A DNA stretch of 64,000 bases, from NCBI RefSeq assembly GCF_017744955.1, contig NZ_JAGIAG010000006.1, positions 1 through 64,000 of the forward strand, in the 5' to 3' direction. Below the pieces are notes generated by a model, which did no database searches, was not told where the DNA came from, and saw only the letters and a list, made by a program, of their open reading frames with translations. This document shows, piece after piece, positions 39,295 to 48,505 of the stretch (position 1 is its first letter; each line of letters starts with the position of its first letter). The stretch is from Dokdonella sp. Its GTDB lineage: Bacteria > Pseudomonadota > Gammaproteobacteria > Xanthomonadales > Rhodanobacteraceae. Both the position numbers and the translations under genes were made by a program.

Positions 39295-39330
39295 CACCAT
39301 CGCGCGCGCGGCGTGCGCGCGTGACGGTGT
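39295..39330 (+). terminator. Terminator-like hairpin after the kinase gene
   Basis: An inverted repeat right after the stop codon: CACC-A-TCGCGCGCGC pairs with GCGCGCGTGA-C-GGTG, a stem of about 14 bp with one mismatch and one G-U pair. There is no T tract. Confidence 0.45.
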
Positions 39331-39484
39331 GGTCAAGATGCGGCGGTCCGGGCCGCGAACGAGGCCTCGACCATGCCATCGGTCCCGACCGGCGCCGATG
39401 CGGCGACTCCGATGATCCCTGGCGACCCCGAAATACGAATATCGGGACAGCGTTGCCATTGCTCGACATCCAGGGGAAAAGATC

Positions 39485-42400
39485 GTGCTCGATCGCGTCG
39501 TCGCCGCACCGTTTCGTCTCGTCCATTGCCGCCGCGCGATCCGCCTCGGCCTGTCGGCGACGCTCGCGCTCGTGCCGATGGAGCGCGCCCTCGCGGCGTT
39601 CGCGCCCTGCGACACGCCCGCTTCCGACTGCGAGATCCTGACCGATCGCACGTACACGGACCCCAACGTCTACGACTACACCAACAAGAACACGCTCGAC
39701 ATCATGTCCGCGGGAGGGGTGTACCCCACCATCACGCAGATTGGCGGCACCGTCGTCACCAAGGGCCTCGGGCTGTGGAATGGCGTCACCTGGAACATCA
39801 GCGGCGGCACGATCAACGACGCCGGCGACCTGATTGTGGCCATCTACAGCAGCGGCGCGATCACCTCACGCATGACCCAGACCGGCGGCACGGTGAACGT
39901 CGGAACCGACGTCAGGTTCTCGATCTACAACGGCAACACCGGCATCTACACCTTGAACGGCGGGCAACTCAACGCCCGCTCGGTCAACCTGGTGGCCGGT
40001 TCGGGGAACTCCGCCGCGGCCTACCTCTATCTCAACGGCGGCACGCTGACCGCCAACGAAATCAAGCGCGACGGCGACAGTACGGGCCAGCAGACCACGG
40101 CCGAACTCCGCTTCAACGGCGGCACGCTGCGCGCCGGCAGCACCGACAATCCCAACTGGATCAATTTCAACAACGGCTGGGACCGCCGCTACAGCACCAC
40201 CGTGCTCGCGATCGACGCCGGCGGTGCGATCTTCGACACGAACGGGCGCAGCATGGGCATCCAGCAGCCGCTGCCCGTCGCGTTCTCGCTCGGCAGCCCG
40301 GTGTCGCCGGGCATCAGCGGCGGCGGCGTGACCAAGCGCGGCGCCGGCACGCTGACCTTGAGCGCCGGCAATGCCTACACCGGCAACACCGTCGTCGAAG
40401 CCGGCACGCTGGCGCTGGCCAACGTGAACGCCGCGGTGAACAGCACGGTCGTGTTGAACGGCGGCACGCTCGGGTTCGGCGCGATCGCCAATGCGACGTT
40501 CGGCGGCCTCGGCGGCTCGCAGAACTTCGCGCTGCAGAACGCCGGCGGCGCGGCCGTCGCGCTCGTCGTGGGCAACAACGGCTCGAGCACGACCTATTCC
40601 GGAGCGATGAGCGGCCCGGGCTCGCTGACCAAGATCGGCGGCGGCACATTGACCTTGGCCGGCACCAGCAGCTACGCCGGCGCGACGTCGGTCAGCGCGG
40701 GCACGCTGCGCGTCAACGGCACGAGCGGCAGCGGCGCCTTGACCGTCGCCGGCGGCGCCACGCTCGGCGGCAGCGGTCGCGTCGCGGGCATTGCGACCGC
40801 ACAGAACGGCAGCCATCTCGCGCCCGGCAATTCGCCGGGCACGCTGACGTTCTCCGGCGGACTCGCCTTGAACGCCGGCGCCGTGCTCGATCTGGAGCTC
40901 GGCACGGCGAGCGACCTGATCAAGGTCAGCGGCGGCACCTTCAGCGCAGCGAACGGCGTCACGATCAATGTCGCCGACAGCGGCGGCTTCGGCGCGGGCA
41001 GCTACACCCTGATCGACTTCACCGGCGCGACCGCGAACGCCGTAGGAGCTGCGAATTTCGCGCTCGGCGCCAAGCCAGCCGGAACGTACCTCTACACGCT
41101 CAGCGTGCAGGGTACGAAGCTGGTGCTGACCGCGGCGCTGCCGCCGCCGGTGGTGACCAGCGTGAACGTGCCCACCGACGGTCTCTACAACGCCGGCAAG
41201 ACGCTCGACTTCACCGTGCACTTCGACAAGGCGGTGACGGCGACGGGTACGCCGCGCCTGCCGATCGCGCTCGATTCCGGCACGGCGTACGCGAACTACT
41301 TTTCCGGCAGCGGCACGCGCGATCTCGTTTTCCGCTACACCGTGGCCGCCGGCCACAACGACGCCGACGGCATCACGCTCGTGCCGACGATCAACGTCGC
41401 GGCCGGCACGCTGCGCGATTCGGCCGGCACCGACGCCGACCCGACCTTGAACAACCTGCCGTCGACCGCAGGCATCCGCATCGACACCACCGCGCCGCAG
41501 GCGACCTCGATGCGCATCGTCGGCTCGCCGCCGCCGAGCAGCGTCACCATCACCTACACGGTGACGTTCTCGGAAGGCGTCACGGGCGTCGACGCGCCCG
41601 ATTTCAACGTCGAGACGATCGACGGCAATGCGAGCGGCCAGGTCGCCACGGTCAGCGGCAGCGGCGGCACCTACACGGTCGTCGTCTATCGCATAGGCGG
41701 CGTCGGCCACCTGTTCCTCACCTTGCGCAACGGCGGCACCGGCATCGTCGACGCCGCCGGCAACGCGATCGCGGGCGGCTTCCGTCTCGGCGATTCGTTC
41801 CTGGCCAATGTGCAGCGCCGCTGCCACGTCGACCAGGCGGCCGTCGGCGCGAATGACGGCACCACCTGGGCCGATGCCTACGTCGACCTGCAATCGGCCG
41901 TGCGCGATGTGGGCTGCGTGGAAACCTGGGCGGCGAAAGGCGTCTACAAGCCCGGCAGCGCGAAGGCCGACAGTTTCCAGCTTCGCGCCGGCGCGAAGCT
42001 CTACGGCGGCTTCGCCGGCGTCGAAACCGACCTCGCGGAACGCACGGCGGTAGTGATCGCCGCCCATCCCACCGTGCTCTCCGGCGACATCGACGGCAAC
42101 GACGCGGCCGACGCGAACGGCGTCGTACTCGACGCCAATCAGATCGCCGGCAGCAACAGCACCAACGTCATCCTGATGAACAAGGCGGGTGGGCCCGGCT
42201 ACGGCGAGGACACCGTGCTCGACGGCGTTGTCATCACCGCGGGCGACGCCAGCGGCAGCGCCGGCGGCGGCTTGCGCTGCGATGCTTCGCTGGGGCAGAC
42301 CCGATGCAGCTTCACCTTGAGCAATCTCGTCTTCAGCGGCAACCGCGCGCTCACCGGCGGCGGCATCAGCCTGTCGGCCAGCAGCGGCAATGCCGATCCG

Positions 42401-45400
42401 GTGCTGTCGAAGATCCTGTTCCGCGGCAACCGCGCGACGCAGACCGGCGGCGCCGTCTCGCTCGGTGCGACGGCCGCCGGCGCCAGCGTGAGCCCGAGCT
42501 TCGACAACGTCGTCTTCAGCGGCAACTACGCGCCGAACTGGGGTGGCGCGGTCAGCCTCAACGTCAACGTCGCCACGCTCACCCCGACCTTCGACAACGT
42601 CACCTTCCGCGGCAACGTCAGCGGTGCGCGCCGCGGCGGCGCGATCGCCAGCCAGGCCTTCGGCGGCGGCACCAGCCGCCCGACGCTGCGCAACTCGATC
42701 CTGTGGGGCGACGGCGACGCCGGCGATCCGGAGATCGCGCTCGACGGCAGCGGCACCGCCGTACTCGAGCGCAGCCTCGTGCAGGGCGGCTGTCCCGGTG
42801 CGAGCAGTTGCACCGACCTGATCGGCGGCGATCCGCAGCTGGGTGCGCTCGGCGACCACGGCGGCGCCGTTCCGTCCCTGCTGCCCGGCGCCGGCGGCGC
42901 CGCGATCGACGCCGGCAGCTGCCGGCTGCTCGACGACCTGCGCGGCGTCGCCAGGCCGCAGGGGGCCGGCTGCGACGTGGGCGCGACCGAGTACCGGCAG
43001 TCGAGCCTGGACGTCCACGTCGAAGGCCGCGGCAGCGTGACGGCCGGCGTGCCGCCGATGCCGCTGGAGGGCGACATCGTCGACTGCGCGGACAGCTGCA
43101 GCGCGATCTACGACGGCGAGACCTCGCCGACCGTCACGCTCACCGCGATGCCGGACGCGCTGCAGAACTTCATCGGCTGGAGCGGCGATTGCAGCGGCAG
43201 CGAAGCGGTGATCACGGTCGCGATGACGCAGGCGCGGACGTGCACGGCGACCTTCGAGACGATGCTGTTCACGGTCTCGCCGAGCGTCGACGGCGAGCAC
43301 GGCGCGATCGAACCATCGGTGCCGTTCACCGTCGCCGGCGGCGACACGACCCGGTTCGACCTGACGCCCGATCCCAACTACCACGTCGCCGGCGTCGACG
43401 GCAGCTGCGGCGGCACGCTGTCCGGACCCGACGACACGACCTATACCACCGAGCCGATCGTCGGCGACTGCACCGTGGTGGCGCGCTTCGCCATCGACCA
43501 GCATACGATCGACGCGAGCGTCGACGGCGGCCACGGCGCCATCGATCCGTCCGGCGCACTGCTGGTCGATCACGGCGCGGCACAGCAGTTCGTGCTGACG
43601 CCGGAGGCGAACTACCACGTCGCCAGCGTCGACGGCAGCTGCGGCGGCAATCTCGTCGGCAACACCTACATCACCGAGACGGTGACGCAGGACTGCAGCG
43701 TGGTCGCGCATTTCGCCATCGACCAGCACACGGTCGAGGCCAGCGTCGACGGCGGCCACGGCGCCATCAATCCGTCCGGCACGCTGCTGGTCGACCACGG
43801 CGCGGCGCAGCAGTTCGTGCTGACACCGGAAGCGAACTATCACGTCGACCACGTCGACGGCAGTTGCGGCGGCAGCCTGGTCGGCGACACCTACGTCGTC
43901 GACGCGGTGACGCAGGATTGCAGCGTGGTCGCGCATTTCGCGATCGACCAGCACATGCTGAGCTCGAGCGTGGCCGGCGGCCACGGCACGATCGCGCCCG
44001 AGGGAACGCAGTTGGTCGATCACGGCGAAACGCGCCAGTTCGTGCTGACGCCGGAGGCGAACTACCACGTCGCCGGCGTCGACGGCAGCTGCGGCGGCAG
44101 CCTGGCCGGCAACGTCTACACCAGCGCCGCAGTGACGCAGGACTGCACGGTCGTCGCGCACTTCGCGATCGACCGCCATACCGTCGCGCCGAGCGTCGCA
44201 GGCGGGCACGGCGCGATCAGTCCGTCCGAAGCGCAAACGATCGATCATGGCACGACGCAGTCGTTCACGCTGACGCCGGAAGCGAACTACCACGTCGCCA
44301 GCGTCGATGGCAGCTGCGGCGGCAGCTTGGCCGGCAACGTCTACACCACCGCCGCGGTGACGCAGGACTGCACGGTCGTCGCGCATTTCGCGATCGACCG
44401 CCACACCGTCACGCCGAGCGTCGCTGGCGGGCACGGCGCGATCAGTCCGTCCGAAGCGCAAACGGTCGATCACGGCACGACGCAGTCGTTCACGCTGACA
44501 CCGGAGGCGAACTACCACGTCGCCAGCGTCGACGGCAGCTGCGGCGGCAATCTGGCCGGCAACGTCTACACCATCGCCGCGGTGACGCAGGACTGCACGG
44601 TCGTCGCGCACTTCGCGATCGACCGCCACACCGTCACGCCGAGCGTCGCGGGCGGGCACGGCGCGATCAGTCCGTCCGAAGCGCAAACGATCGATCACGG
44701 CACGACGCAGTCGTTCACGCTGACGCCGGAGGCGAACTATCACGTCGCCAGCGTCGACGGCAGCTGCGGCGGCAGTCTGGCCGGCAACGTCTACACCACC
44801 GGGGCGGTGACGCAGGACTGCACGGTCATCGCGCACTTCGCGATCGACCGCCACACCGTCACGCCGAGCGTCGCGGGCGGACATGGCACGATCAGCCCGT
44901 CCGAAGCACAAACGGTCGATCACGATGCGACGCCGTCGTTCACGCTGACACCGGAGGCGAACTACCACGTCGCCAGCGTCGACGGCAGCTGCGGCGGCAA
45001 TCTGGCCGGCAACGTCTACACCACCGCCGCGGTGACGCAGGACTGCACGGTCGTCGCCCACTTCGCGATCGACCGCCACACCGTCACGCCGAGCGTGGTC
45101 GGCGGCCACGGCACGATCAGTCCCTCCAAACCGCAAGCGGTCGACCACGGAGCAACGACCGCGCTCACCGTGACGCCCGCGCCGCACTACCACGTCGATA
45201 CGGTCGACGGCAGCTGTGGCGGCCAGCTCGCCGGCCAGACCTACACCACCGACGCGATCGTCGCCGACTGCACGGTCGTCGCGCACTTCGCGATCGACAC
45301 GCACACGATCGGCGGAAGCGTGCAGGGCCTGCTCGGCTCCGGCCTCGTGCTGCGTTTGAACGGCAGCGACGACACGCCGATCGCGTCGAACGGCAGCTTC

Positions 45401-46369
45401 ACGCTGCAGCCGGCACTCGACGACCTGAGCACTTATGCGGTCACCATCGCGCAGCAGCCGACGGCGCCGGCGCAGCTGTGCAGCGTGACCGGCGGCAGCG
45501 GCGTACTCGACGGCAGCGACGTCACCGACGTGGTGGTCGACTGCGCCCCGGCGCAGCCGCATCTGGTCGTGTCGGTCAGCGACGATCGGGACTACGCGCG
45601 CTACGGCCGCCTGGTGAACTATCTGGTGACGATCGCCAACGACGGCGACGGCGACGCGGTCGGCATCCGCCTGCGCGACCTGCAACCGCCGCAGCTGGAC
45701 GGTGCGTCGGCGACCTGGATCTGCATCAACGGCGGCGACGGCGCGCACTGCACCGCGCAGGGCAGCGGCCCGCTGCAGGACACCGAAGTGTCGATCCCGG
45801 CCGGCCGCGCGCTGGCGTGGCTGGTGACCGCACCGGTGCTCCCCGACGCCCCCGGCCCGCGCATCGACTACCAGGTCGAGATCGACGGTCCGGCGACGGC
45901 CAACGCGCTCGACAGCGACCTGCTGGTGCTGCTGCGCAGCGGCTTCGACGTGATGGGCAGCGACGGCGCCGAATCCACCGGCGACGCGACCTGCCACGCG
46001 GCGACCCGGCGCACGCAAACGCTCGACGCCGCGACCGGCTTCGCCTTCGAGCTCGCGGCGGGATCCAGCGATCGGATCGAACGGATTGTGCAGGCGCAGG
46101 CGCCGGACGGCATCGGCATCCGCGTCGAGCGCCTGGGTTCAGCCGGCGCGACGCGCGTGCGGCTGGTGGTGTCGGCGCGCGACGAGATCGAGCGCGCCAG
46201 CGCCTGGGTGCCGGCGGAAACCGGTGCGCCGCTTTTGCTAGGCATCGCCGCGAGCGGCAGCGAGGCGAGCGTGCTGCTGGAAGGCGCGGCGCGGTCGATC
46301 GAGCTGGCGCTGCCATCCGCCGCCGGCGCCGAGTTCAGCCTGACCTCGTTCGACGGCGGCTGCCGCTGA
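39485..46369 (+). CDS. Giant secreted surface protein: passenger repeats, beta-helix, nine tandem 75-residue repeats
   Basis: A 2294-residue protein starting at GTG 39485 after a strong AGGGGAA site. A signal peptide ends near residue 38 (MERALA-A). Regions in order: a beta-helix-like passenger (about 60-550) with autotransporter-associated repeats (GAGTLTLSAGNAYTG near 284, GGGTLTLAGTSSYAG near 383); two Ig-like segments (about 557-770; PTDGLYNAGKTLDFTVHFDK); a pectin-lyase-like parallel beta-helix (about 778-1170; LSGDIDGND, GGGISLSA); a divergent InlB-type repeat (WSGDCSGS); nine Cys-pair repeats (1262-1939); and a DUF11-like domain (about 2025-2130). There is no C-terminal autotransporter barrel, sortase motif or PEP-CTERM anchor. 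Likely an adhesin or matrix protein; its secretion route is unknown. Confidence 0.85.
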   Translation: MLDRVVAAPFRLVHCRRAIRLGLSATLALVPMERALAAFAPCDTPASDCEILTDRTYTDPNVYDYTNKNTLDIMSAGGVYPTITQIGGTVVTKGLGLWNGVTWNISGGTINDAGDLIVAIYSSGAITSRMTQTGGTVNVGTDVRFSIYNGNTGIYTLNGGQLNARSVNLVAGSGNSAAAYLYLNGGTLTANEIKRDGDSTGQQTTAELRFNGGTLRAGSTDNPNWINFNNGWDRRYSTTVLAIDAGGAIFDTNGRSMGIQQPLPVAFSLGSPVSPGISGGGVTKRGAGTLTLSAGNAYTGNTVVEAGTLALANVNAAVNSTVVLNGGTLGFGAIANATFGGLGGSQNFALQNAGGAAVALVVGNNGSSTTYSGAMSGPGSLTKIGGGTLTLAGTSSYAGATSVSAGTLRVNGTSGSGALTVAGGATLGGSGRVAGIATAQNGSHLAPGNSPGTLTFSGGLALNAGAVLDLELGTASDLIKVSGGTFSAANGVTINVADSGGFGAGSYTLIDFTGATANAVGAANFALGAKPAGTYLYTLSVQGTKLVLTAALPPPVVTSVNVPTDGLYNAGKTLDFTVHFDKAVTATGTPRLPIALDSGTAYANYFSGSGTRDLVFRYTVAAGHNDADGITLVPTINVAAGTLRDSAGTDADPTLNNLPSTAGIRIDTTAPQATSMRIVGSPPPSSVTITYTVTFSEGVTGVDAPDFNVETIDGNASGQVATVSGSGGTYTVVVYRIGGVGHLFLTLRNGGTGIVDAAGNAIAGGFRLGDSFLANVQRRCHVDQAAVGANDGTTWADAYVDLQSAVRDVGCVETWAAKGVYKPGSAKADSFQLRAGAKLYGGFAGVETDLAERTAVVIAAHPTVLSGDIDGNDAADANGVVLDANQIAGSNSTNVILMNKAGGPGYGEDTVLDGVVITAGDASGSAGGGLRCDASLGQTRCSFTLSNLVFSGNRALTGGGISLSASSGNADPVLSKILFRGNRATQTGGAVSLGATAAGASVSPSFDNVVFSGNYAPNWGGAVSLNVNVATLTPTFDNVTFRGNVSGARRGGAIASQAFGGGTSRPTLRNSILWGDGDAGDPEIALDGSGTAVLERSLVQGGCPGASSCTDLIGGDPQLGALGDHGGAVPSLLPGAGGAAIDAGSCRLLDDLRGVARPQGAGCDVGATEYRQSSLDVHVEGRGSVTAGVPPMPLEGDIVDCADSCSAIYDGETSPTVTLTAMPDALQNFIGWSGDCSGSEAVITVAMTQARTCTATFETMLFTVSPSVDGEHGAIEPSVPFTVAGGDTTRFDLTPDPNYHVAGVDGSCGGTLSGPDDTTYTTEPIVGDCTVVARFAIDQHTIDASVDGGHGAIDPSGALLVDHGAAQQFVLTPEANYHVASVDGSCGGNLVGNTYITETVTQDCSVVAHFAIDQHTVEASVDGGHGAINPSGTLLVDHGAAQQFVLTPEANYHVDHVDGSCGGSLVGDTYVVDAVTQDCSVVAHFAIDQHMLSSSVAGGHGTIAPEGTQLVDHGETRQFVLTPEANYHVAGVDGSCGGSLAGNVYTSAAVTQDCTVVAHFAIDRHTVAPSVAGGHGAISPSEAQTIDHGTTQSFTLTPEANYHVASVDGSCGGSLAGNVYTTAAVTQDCTVVAHFAIDRHTVTPSVAGGHGAISPSEAQTVDHGTTQSFTLTPEANYHVASVDGSCGGNLAGNVYTIAAVTQDCTVVAHFAIDRHTVTPSVAGGHGAISPSEAQTIDHGTTQSFTLTPEANYHVASVDGSCGGSLAGNVYTTGAVTQDCTVIAHFAIDRHTVTPSVAGGHGTISPSEAQTVDHDATPSFTLTPEANYHVASVDGSCGGNLAGNVYTTAAVTQDCTVVAHFAIDRHTVTPSVVGGHGTISPSKPQAVDHGATTALTVTPAPHYHVDTVDGSCGGQLAGQTYTTDAIVADCTVVAHFAIDTHTIGGSVQGLLGSGLVLRLNGSDDTPIASNGSFTLQPALDDLSTYAVTIAQQPTAPAQLCSVTGGSGVLDGSDVTDVVVDCAPAQPHLVVSVSDDRDYARYGRLVNYLVTIANDGDGDAVGIRLRDLQPPQLDGASATWICINGGDGAHCTAQGSGPLQDTEVSIPAGRALAWLVTAPVLPDAPGPRIDYQVEIDGPATANALDSDLLVLLRSGFDVMGSDGAESTGDATCHAATRRTQTLDAATGFAFELAAGSSDRIERIVQAQAPDGIGIRVERLGSAGATRVRLVVSARDEIERASAWVPAETGAPLLLGIAASGSEASVLLEGAARSIELALPSAAGAEFSLTSFDGGCR
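43268..45301 (+). repeat. Nine tandem 225-bp coding repeats in the giant surface protein
   Basis: Units begin at 43268 (234 bp, with a 3-residue insertion), 43502, 43727, 43952, 44177, 44402, 44627, 44852 and 45077. Each encodes about 75 residues with invariant elements GGHG, LTPEANYHV, VDGSCGG, DCTVVAHFAID. Every unit has exactly two Cys (SCGG and DC), a probable disulfide. Units 5-8 are nearly identical at DNA level, while the first and last are more diverged, the pattern of recent internal expansion. Confidence 0.9.
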
Positions 46370-46378
46370 TGGGACGAC

Positions 46379-46403
46379 CGCGGCGCGCGCACTGCGCGCC
46401 GCG
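46379..46403. terminator. Hairpin between convergent genes
   Basis: A perfect 10-bp stem, CGCGGCGCGC (46379-46388) with GCGCGCCGCG (46394-46403), 9 bases after the stop of the surface protein. It is the only structure noticed in the 165-base gap between the convergent genes. Confidence 0.5.
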
Positions 46404-46534
46404 ATCAGGTTCGGCGACTGGCCGTATCCGCGCCGCACTGCGTTCCTCGGCGCGACTTCCTCGCCGCAGAGGCTCGGTCGCGCGAACGCGTGGCGGCGGA
46501 AACCGGATGCCGACTCCGCAGCAACGCCCGCTGC

Positions 46535-47167
46535 TCATTTCGGCCGACGCACGGCCCTCACCTTGCCGCTGCTGCCGCCGCCGCAGTAGAAGCGGTCGGC
46601 GCCGTCGGATTCGAGTCCCGACACGGCGACGCCCGGCGGCATCTCCAGCCGCTCCAGCACTTCGCCGGTTTCCGGTTCGATGTGCCGCAGCTCGCTTTGG
46701 TCGCCTTCCCAGGTGGCGTGCCAGAGTTCGCCGTCGACCCAGGTGACGCCGGTGACGAAGCGGTTGGATTCGATCGTGCGCAGCACCTTGCCGGTGTCGG
46801 GGTCGATCTGACGGATCTTGCGCTCGCGATACTGCCCGACCCAGAGCGTGCCTTCGGCCCAGGCCAGGCCGGAATCGCCACCGCCGCCGGGCGCCGGGAT
46901 CGTGGCGAGCACGCGCCCGGTCTGCGGATCGATCTTGCGGATGCGGTCCTCGGCGATCTGGAACAGATGCCGGCCGTCGAACGCCGTCCCCGCGTGCGCG
47001 GCGACCTCGATCGAGCGCACGGTCTCGCCGTCGGCCGGATCGAACGCGTTCAAGCTGCCGCCGACGGCGAACCACACCTGCCGTCCGTCGTAGCTGACGC
47101 CGTGCACGGCGTCGACGCCCGGAAAGGGACCGTACTCGCGGATGATTTCTGCGTTTGCTCGTTTCAT
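46535..47167 (-). CDS. Cytoplasmic beta-propeller protein (Vgb/glutamine-cyclotransferase-like)
   Basis: A 210-residue protein of about five propeller-type strand repeats with the recurring pattern I(D/E)PxTGxV: KIDPQTGRVLATI, QIDPDTGKVLRTI, HIEPETGEVLERL. Trp-rich blade ends include VWFAVGG, LWVGQYRE and LWHATWEG. There is no signal peptide, so it is probably cytoplasmic. It resembles Vgb-type streptogramin lyase and glutaminyl cyclotransferase propellers in fold only; no catalytic residues could be assigned. It follows the regulator gene at 47177 on the same strand by 9 bases, so the two form an operon and may share a ligand or job. Confidence 0.8.
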   Translation of the reverse strand: MKRANAEIIREYGPFPGVDAVHGVSYDGRQVWFAVGGSLNAFDPADGETVRSIEVAAHAGTAFDGRHLFQIAEDRIRKIDPQTGRVLATIPAPGGGGDSGLAWAEGTLWVGQYRERKIRQIDPDTGKVLRTIESNRFVTGVTWVDGELWHATWEGDQSELRHIEPETGEVLERLEMPPGVAVSGLESDGADRFYCGGGSSGKVRAVRRPK

Positions 47168-47176
47168 GCGGCCATC

Positions 47177-48397
47177 CTAGCCGCCGGGCAGCGGCACGGG
47201 GAGTAACAAGGTGGTCGCGAAACCGGGCAGCGGCGGTGCCAGCCAGCGGCGCGCGCGCCCGTGGCCGAGCGACTGCACCTTGCCGGCCGCGGCCAACGTC
47301 TCCAGCGCGCGTTGCACGGTGCGCTGGCCGGCGCCGAGCGCGAGCGACAAGGCCGAACTCGACCAGGCTTCGCCGTCGGCCAGCAAGGCGAGCACCGCGG
47401 CGTGCGGCTCCTCGACCGGCCGCGCCAGCACGGCGACCTCGTCGGTGCCGCGCGGCGCGAGCACGAAGCCGTCGCGCGTCGCGCTCACCGCGGCGAGCGG
47501 ACGCAGCTTCGCGCGCAGGCGGCCGATCTCCACGCGCAGGCGCGCGCGATGCGTCTGGTCGACGTAGCGCGTGTGGAAGGCCTGCGCGATCAGCACGTCG
47601 CGCGCGACGTCGGCCGGCCAGGCCTGCGCCAGCAGGCGCGCGAGCGCGAACAGCACCGGCCGCGTCGCCAGCGCGATCGTCGTGCCTGCGCCGCGCACGA
47701 GATGGCGGCAGGCGTCGACGACCAGCGTGCGCGAAGCCAGCAGCGCCTCGACCTCGGCCAGTCGCAGCGATCGCTCGTGGCCGCGCGCGATCGCGCGCGC
47801 CGCCGGCGCATCGAGCACGGCGGAAACGTTCTCGACTTCGGCGATCAACGCCGGAACGGCCGCCTGCCGCGCCGCTTGCGCGGCAGCGGCGAGGCGCGTA
47901 CGCGCGGCCGTCGCGTGCAGGCGGCGCAGCGCGATTCCGGCGCCGGCCAGTTCGTGCACGGCTTTCAGCGCCGGCGGCAGCAGCGCGGTATCGAGCCCGT
48001 CCAGCGCGCGCTCGGCTTCGTCGAGGCGGCCGATCAGCAGCAGGCGCCGGATCTCCAGATGGCGCGCGTGGGCGGCATTGGCGAGATCGCCGTGCGCTTC
48101 GAGCGTCGCGCGCGCCGCGGCCAACGCCTTCGTCGGCCAGCCGAGGTCGCGCGAAGCGAGCGCGATCTCGGCTTCCGCCACGACGCAGCGCGCGCGCGCC
48201 CTCGCCTCCTTCGCGCCGAACAGGCGCGCGGCGCGGCGCACCAGCGCCTTCGCGCGCGCGAACTCGCCGAGCTGCGCCATCGCGATGCCGCGCAGCGCGA
48301 GCGCAGGCGCGTCCTCGCGCAAGGCGACGCGCTTGAGCGCGCCGAGCGGATCGCCCGCCGCCAGCGCGCGTGCCGCCGCGGTGATCAACGAATCCAT
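47177..48397 (-). CDS. Putative transcription regulator with two winged-helix domains and a helical-repeat region
   Basis: A 406-residue protein. The first 250 residues are Ala/Leu/Arg-rich helical repeats, TPR-like. Residues of about 255-320 look like an OmpR-type winged helix (QTHRARLRVEIGRLRAKLRP, then VSATRDGFVLAP). The last 80 residues form a second winged helix (SSSALSLALGAGQRTVQRAL with ETLAAAGKVQSLG). ATG 48397, with GGCGGG upstream, is preferred to a GTG nine codons earlier (48424). It is divergent from the DUF899-DUF2182 operon across a 108-base promoter region, the usual layout for a regulator and its target. The assignment rests on fold-level patterns only. Confidence 0.72.
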   Translation of the reverse strand: MDSLITAAARALAAGDPLGALKRVALREDAPALALRGIAMAQLGEFARAKALVRRAARLFGAKEARARARCVVAEAEIALASRDLGWPTKALAAARATLEAHGDLANAAHARHLEIRRLLLIGRLDEAERALDGLDTALLPPALKAVHELAGAGIALRRLHATAARTRLAAAAQAARQAAVPALIAEVENVSAVLDAPAARAIARGHERSLRLAEVEALLASRTLVVDACRHLVRGAGTTIALATRPVLFALARLLAQAWPADVARDVLIAQAFHTRYVDQTHRARLRVEIGRLRAKLRPLAAVSATRDGFVLAPRGTDEVAVLARPVEEPHAAVLALLADGEAWSSSALSLALGAGQRTVQRALETLAAAGKVQSLGHGRARRWLAPPLPGFATTLLLPVPLPGG

Positions 48398-48505
48398 CGA
48401 AATCCCGCCACACTTGTCACTCACCGCCGGCGGCGGTCCGCGCCCAATCTACCGCATGACCGGCGACCGACGGGGTCGCCGGCATCCGCTGAAGGAGAAC
48501 GCGCC
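48398..48505. promoter_or_regulatory. Divergent promoter region between regulator and DUF899 operon
   Basis: A 108-base intergenic segment that must hold both promoters. The DUF899 gene has a strong ribosome site (GAAGGAGAA at 48491-48499). A GCCGGCGGC-type GC repeat lies near 48426. No clear -35/-10 pair could be assigned by eye. Confidence 0.45.

Noticed and set aside
43268..45301. CRISPR-like array from regular repeats
   Set aside because: The 225-base units are coding, in frame and without unique spacers; no cas gene is present.
39866..46018. A 2050-codon open frame on the minus strand opposite the giant surface protein
   Set aside because: The apparent repeats simply mirror the plus-strand repeats; no domain, signal or ribosome site supports it.
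39485..46369. Classical type V autotransporter
   Set aside because: Passenger repeats are present, but the last 300 residues lack a beta-barrel pattern and do not end in an aromatic residue.
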